A DNA stretch of 31,765 nt. Origin: Zygnema cylindricum. Lineage: Eukaryota > Streptophyta > Zygnematophyceae > Zygnematales > Zygnemataceae. Position numbers and translations under genes: made by a program. How positions within the stretch are numbered: the stretch's first letter is position 1; every line of letters begins with the position of its first letter. This document shows positions 29,833-31,765 of the stretch, piece after piece. The notes beneath the pieces were generated by a model. It ran no database searches, was not told the DNA's origin, and was given only the letters and a program-made list of their open reading frames with translations. The stretch spans positions 215,547 to 247,311 of the forward strand of contig JBBHKE010000755.1 of assembly GCA_037447655.1 (NCBI GenBank), written 5' to 3'.

Positions 29833-30279
29833 TAAAAGTAGTTTTTTGATCATCTTAAATCGCACATCCTAAAATGTATATGACTTGCGTAAATATTAAT
29901 TTGTACACAAATATATTTAAATGTGATGCGTCAAATTCAATTTAGTTTGCTAGATTTGGAGTATAAGATACCAAGTCATAAGGTCCCAAAGTTGGTTATA
30001 AATGTGAAAATGGAAAATTTTGAGAGCCTGTAAATTTGTGAAAAAAAATCGGAGATGATGCGCATTATCCTACTAGAATTCTTAGAAAACATATTAACGG
30101 ATGAGTTTTATTCCAGCCTATTTGGATGGGTAATGATAGAGATTTGAGTTTTCACACATTGGGCTGTTGGTCGTTGATAGACCGGGGAAGGAATGGGCTA
30201 TAAGTTCCTCTACAAAGGTACAAACATGTTGTTCTGCTTTGTAATAAATATCTTAGAATAATTACTACAAGGATTTATC
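29833..30279. other. AT-rich spacer between the two decayed frames
   Basis: No feature recognised. Confidence 0.35.
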
Positions 30280-30299
30280 TCAAGCCAATCGAGCAGTGT

Positions 30300-31020
30300 G
30301 AAGGGAGAGATGGGTTTTTGAAGGTAGTCGATAACGATAAGGGATGGCAATTTTTAGACGGCCTGGGACAAAAATTGAGGAGTAGGAATTGCACAGCCCC
30401 AAGGAAACCAAATTGTGATAACCCTCCATGGACACGTACGCGGAGGTATGGGACCCTCGAGAAAAGGGACAGTGGTTGGAGGACTTTGGGATAGGATGGC
30501 TAGGAGACCGGAGGTTATGAGCACTCCTCAGGGCTCGGGCAGATAGGACACGGAAAATACAATGCAGAAGGACACTCCCGTGGAGCATTTGAGGGGAGCA
30601 ATGTACGGCCATAAGAGATTTCTCAAATTGGTTTATGGAAGGAAATGAAGAGGTGAAAACAACAGCACTTGGTAGAGGATTCATGGTTGCGAGACCCGAG
30701 GAAGTACTCGACAATCGGGAGTAACCAAGAAAATTCCCCATGTCGAGGGGGGACATTTTTGATGAAAGGACATCATACTTTTGCGGGGAGAGGAAGGGGG
30801 GGTTTTTGAGCGTGTGGATGGCCAAACCCATCAATTATTCCCCACGGATTATCTGGATCGGATATTATGGGATATTTCACATGACTCCCTGTACTAATGC
30901 TTGGGGAGAAAGGCAACATAGAGAATCAAATTGGACATGTTTTTGGATTTTTGAGATCTAGGACAGTTTTGGGTCCATTAGAGTTGGCAAGTTAACGTTT
31001 CCAGAGGATTATGCAGCCTA
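30300..31020 (+). pseudogene. Second decayed coding frame, unknown protein
   Basis: One forward frame reads through about 240 codons with some nine stops. Clear stretches are MDTYAEVWDPREKGQWLED, ALGRGFMVARPEEVLD and SRGDIFDERTSYFCGERK, rich in Arg, Glu and Trp. Most stops are TGA, TAA or TAG that one C-to-T change could have made from CGA, CAA or CAG. The reverse strand holds an unbroken 184-codon frame (30280-30834), but its Ser/Leu/Pro-rich product looks like an antisense shadow. Family not recognised; a transposon remnant is the most likely source. Confidence 0.4.
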
Positions 31021-31504
31021 AAAAAACCCTAAAAAAAACCCAAGTGTTTGGGGACCTTAGGCTTAGACGAAGTGGCGAGTTCTGTGGTAAATGGCCCCCA
31101 GCACGTGTGGAGTTGGATGCTGGAGGAGGCGTGATCTAAGATTTTTTCTTGGCAAGGAGGGAAGGAATCTTAAGTTCTTTTGGAATTTAGCAAAGTTGGA
31201 ATATAAAGGGGCACATAAGGATTTCTGCAGGCTGCAGGGAATCGCACTGCAATTCATAGAAATGTTAACTACTGCCCAAATTCAGACCGTTGTCAAGTGG
31301 AAAATTTCGTCTCTATGCAATTCAAGTCTGTCTTTATTTTTTCTCATTTGTTCTTTTCCGGCAAAAATGTGCATATAATTTTGAGTGTGGTAGAAACTAG
31401 ACAATGGTCGACTTTCATAATTGAAAGTGAACCAGGCTACATTTGGTGTAGAGCCAAAATTGCTAGTCGAAAAAGATAGTGAAGGTTTATTTTAGATTGG
31501 TTAA
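31021..31504. other. Sequence with weak coding character before the presumed LTR
   Basis: The forward frame 31091-31378 (LRFFLGKEGRNLKFFWNLAK, then LEYKGAHKDFCRLQG) looks somewhat protein-like but has no recognised domain; it could be more of the decayed frame upstream in another phase. Confidence 0.25.
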
Positions 31505-31765
31505 ATCCTCCACATAATGCATGATGTATCTTCCATAGAGTGGAGGATATTGTAGGATCTTGAGCAAAAGACATTCACTCAAAATAATTCACAAAACATA
31601 AATCATTACACAGCGGAAGCTCATAAAAGACAAGAGGAATATTCAGCCAAAAAAATTTATAAATGTTCTTGGCCGAAGCCTCTTTACAACATCTCTCTTC
31701 TCTCTTCTATCTCTTCTCTCTTCTCTTTAAATAATCTCTTACTCCAAGATTAATCCTCTATGATT
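31505..31765 (+). mobile_element. Possible polypurine tract and start of an LTR, cut by window end
   Basis: A purine-rich AGAGTGGAGGATATTG is followed by TGTAGGATCTTGAGC at 31551. Copia-type plant elements have a like layout (AAGTGGGAGATTG then TG at the 3' LTR). A 9-bp hairpin ATCCTCCAC (31505-31513) and GTGGAGGAT (31540-31548) overlaps the tract. Within the presumed LTR a TCTTCTCTC stretch occurs at 31690-31727. The other LTR and a coding region cannot be confirmed. Confidence 0.35.

Noticed and set aside
30280-30834. 184-codon reverse-strand frame
   Set aside because: Ser/Leu/Pro-rich with no domain; the opposite strand has more protein-like composition, so this is taken as an antisense shadow, though not excluded.

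Overview
The window is eukaryotic nuclear DNA, most likely from a streptophyte (green alga of the charophyte grade or an early-diverging plant). The reasons are phase-conserved 72-nt leucine-rich-repeat exons, a plant-type CRIPT protein, a CAMTA-like TIG domain, telo-box motifs, GT-AG introns and a heavy load of transposons and microsatellites. A Chara-like genome fits, but no species can be proven from the sequence alone. Genes are sparse and split into short exons. Most long open frames here are simple-sequence artefacts. There is one 10-N assembly gap (5448-5457).

1-5447: internal part of a plant LRR protein gene on the + strand. Three exons of exactly 72 nt (524-595, 1360-1431, 2310-2381) each encode one LRR. 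The last exon and its intron arose by an imperfect ~0.95-kb tandem duplication. A 47-bp run of G and a ~2.35-kb minisatellite with a ~46-bp unit (about 50 copies) follow, up to the gap.

5458-16938: a transposon cluster rich in GTAC. It holds two copies of a dispersed repeat (family A; a third, inverted copy lies at 28.6-29.0 kb), tRNA-derived SINE-like units with A and B boxes, and several members of a TA-flanked MITE family. Two foldback Mutator-like elements (MULEs) are also present. The second is part of a nest: a MITE (11362-15766) is split by a MULE (11819-15714, 9-bp target duplication), which itself holds another MULE (12086-13590), a Harbinger-like MITE (13874-14620) and a MITE with a perfect 10-bp target duplication (14989-15621).

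16939-20600: after a 184-bp CT microsatellite comes a + strand gene whose best-defined exon (18562-18879) encodes a TIG/IPT domain resembling that of CAMTA transcription factors. No CG-1 DNA-binding domain is seen upstream. Its terminal exon (19267-19608) has a diverged, frameshifted tandem copy (19969-20371).

20600-23940: a GC-rich island of unlike composition (possibly organelle-derived), a GA tract, AT-rich sequence and a small MITE.

23941-27650: a CRIPT gene on the + strand. The first exon (MVCQKC) and the last two exons (zinc-binding CxxC pairs) are clear. The middle is obscured by a 506-bp pyrimidine tract and by four tandem exon-2-like modules.

27650-31765: AT-rich intergenic DNA, the inverted family-A copy, two decayed reading frames with scattered stops, and a possible LTR start at the window end. 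The genes show no operon-like link; they are separate nuclear loci embedded in repeats.
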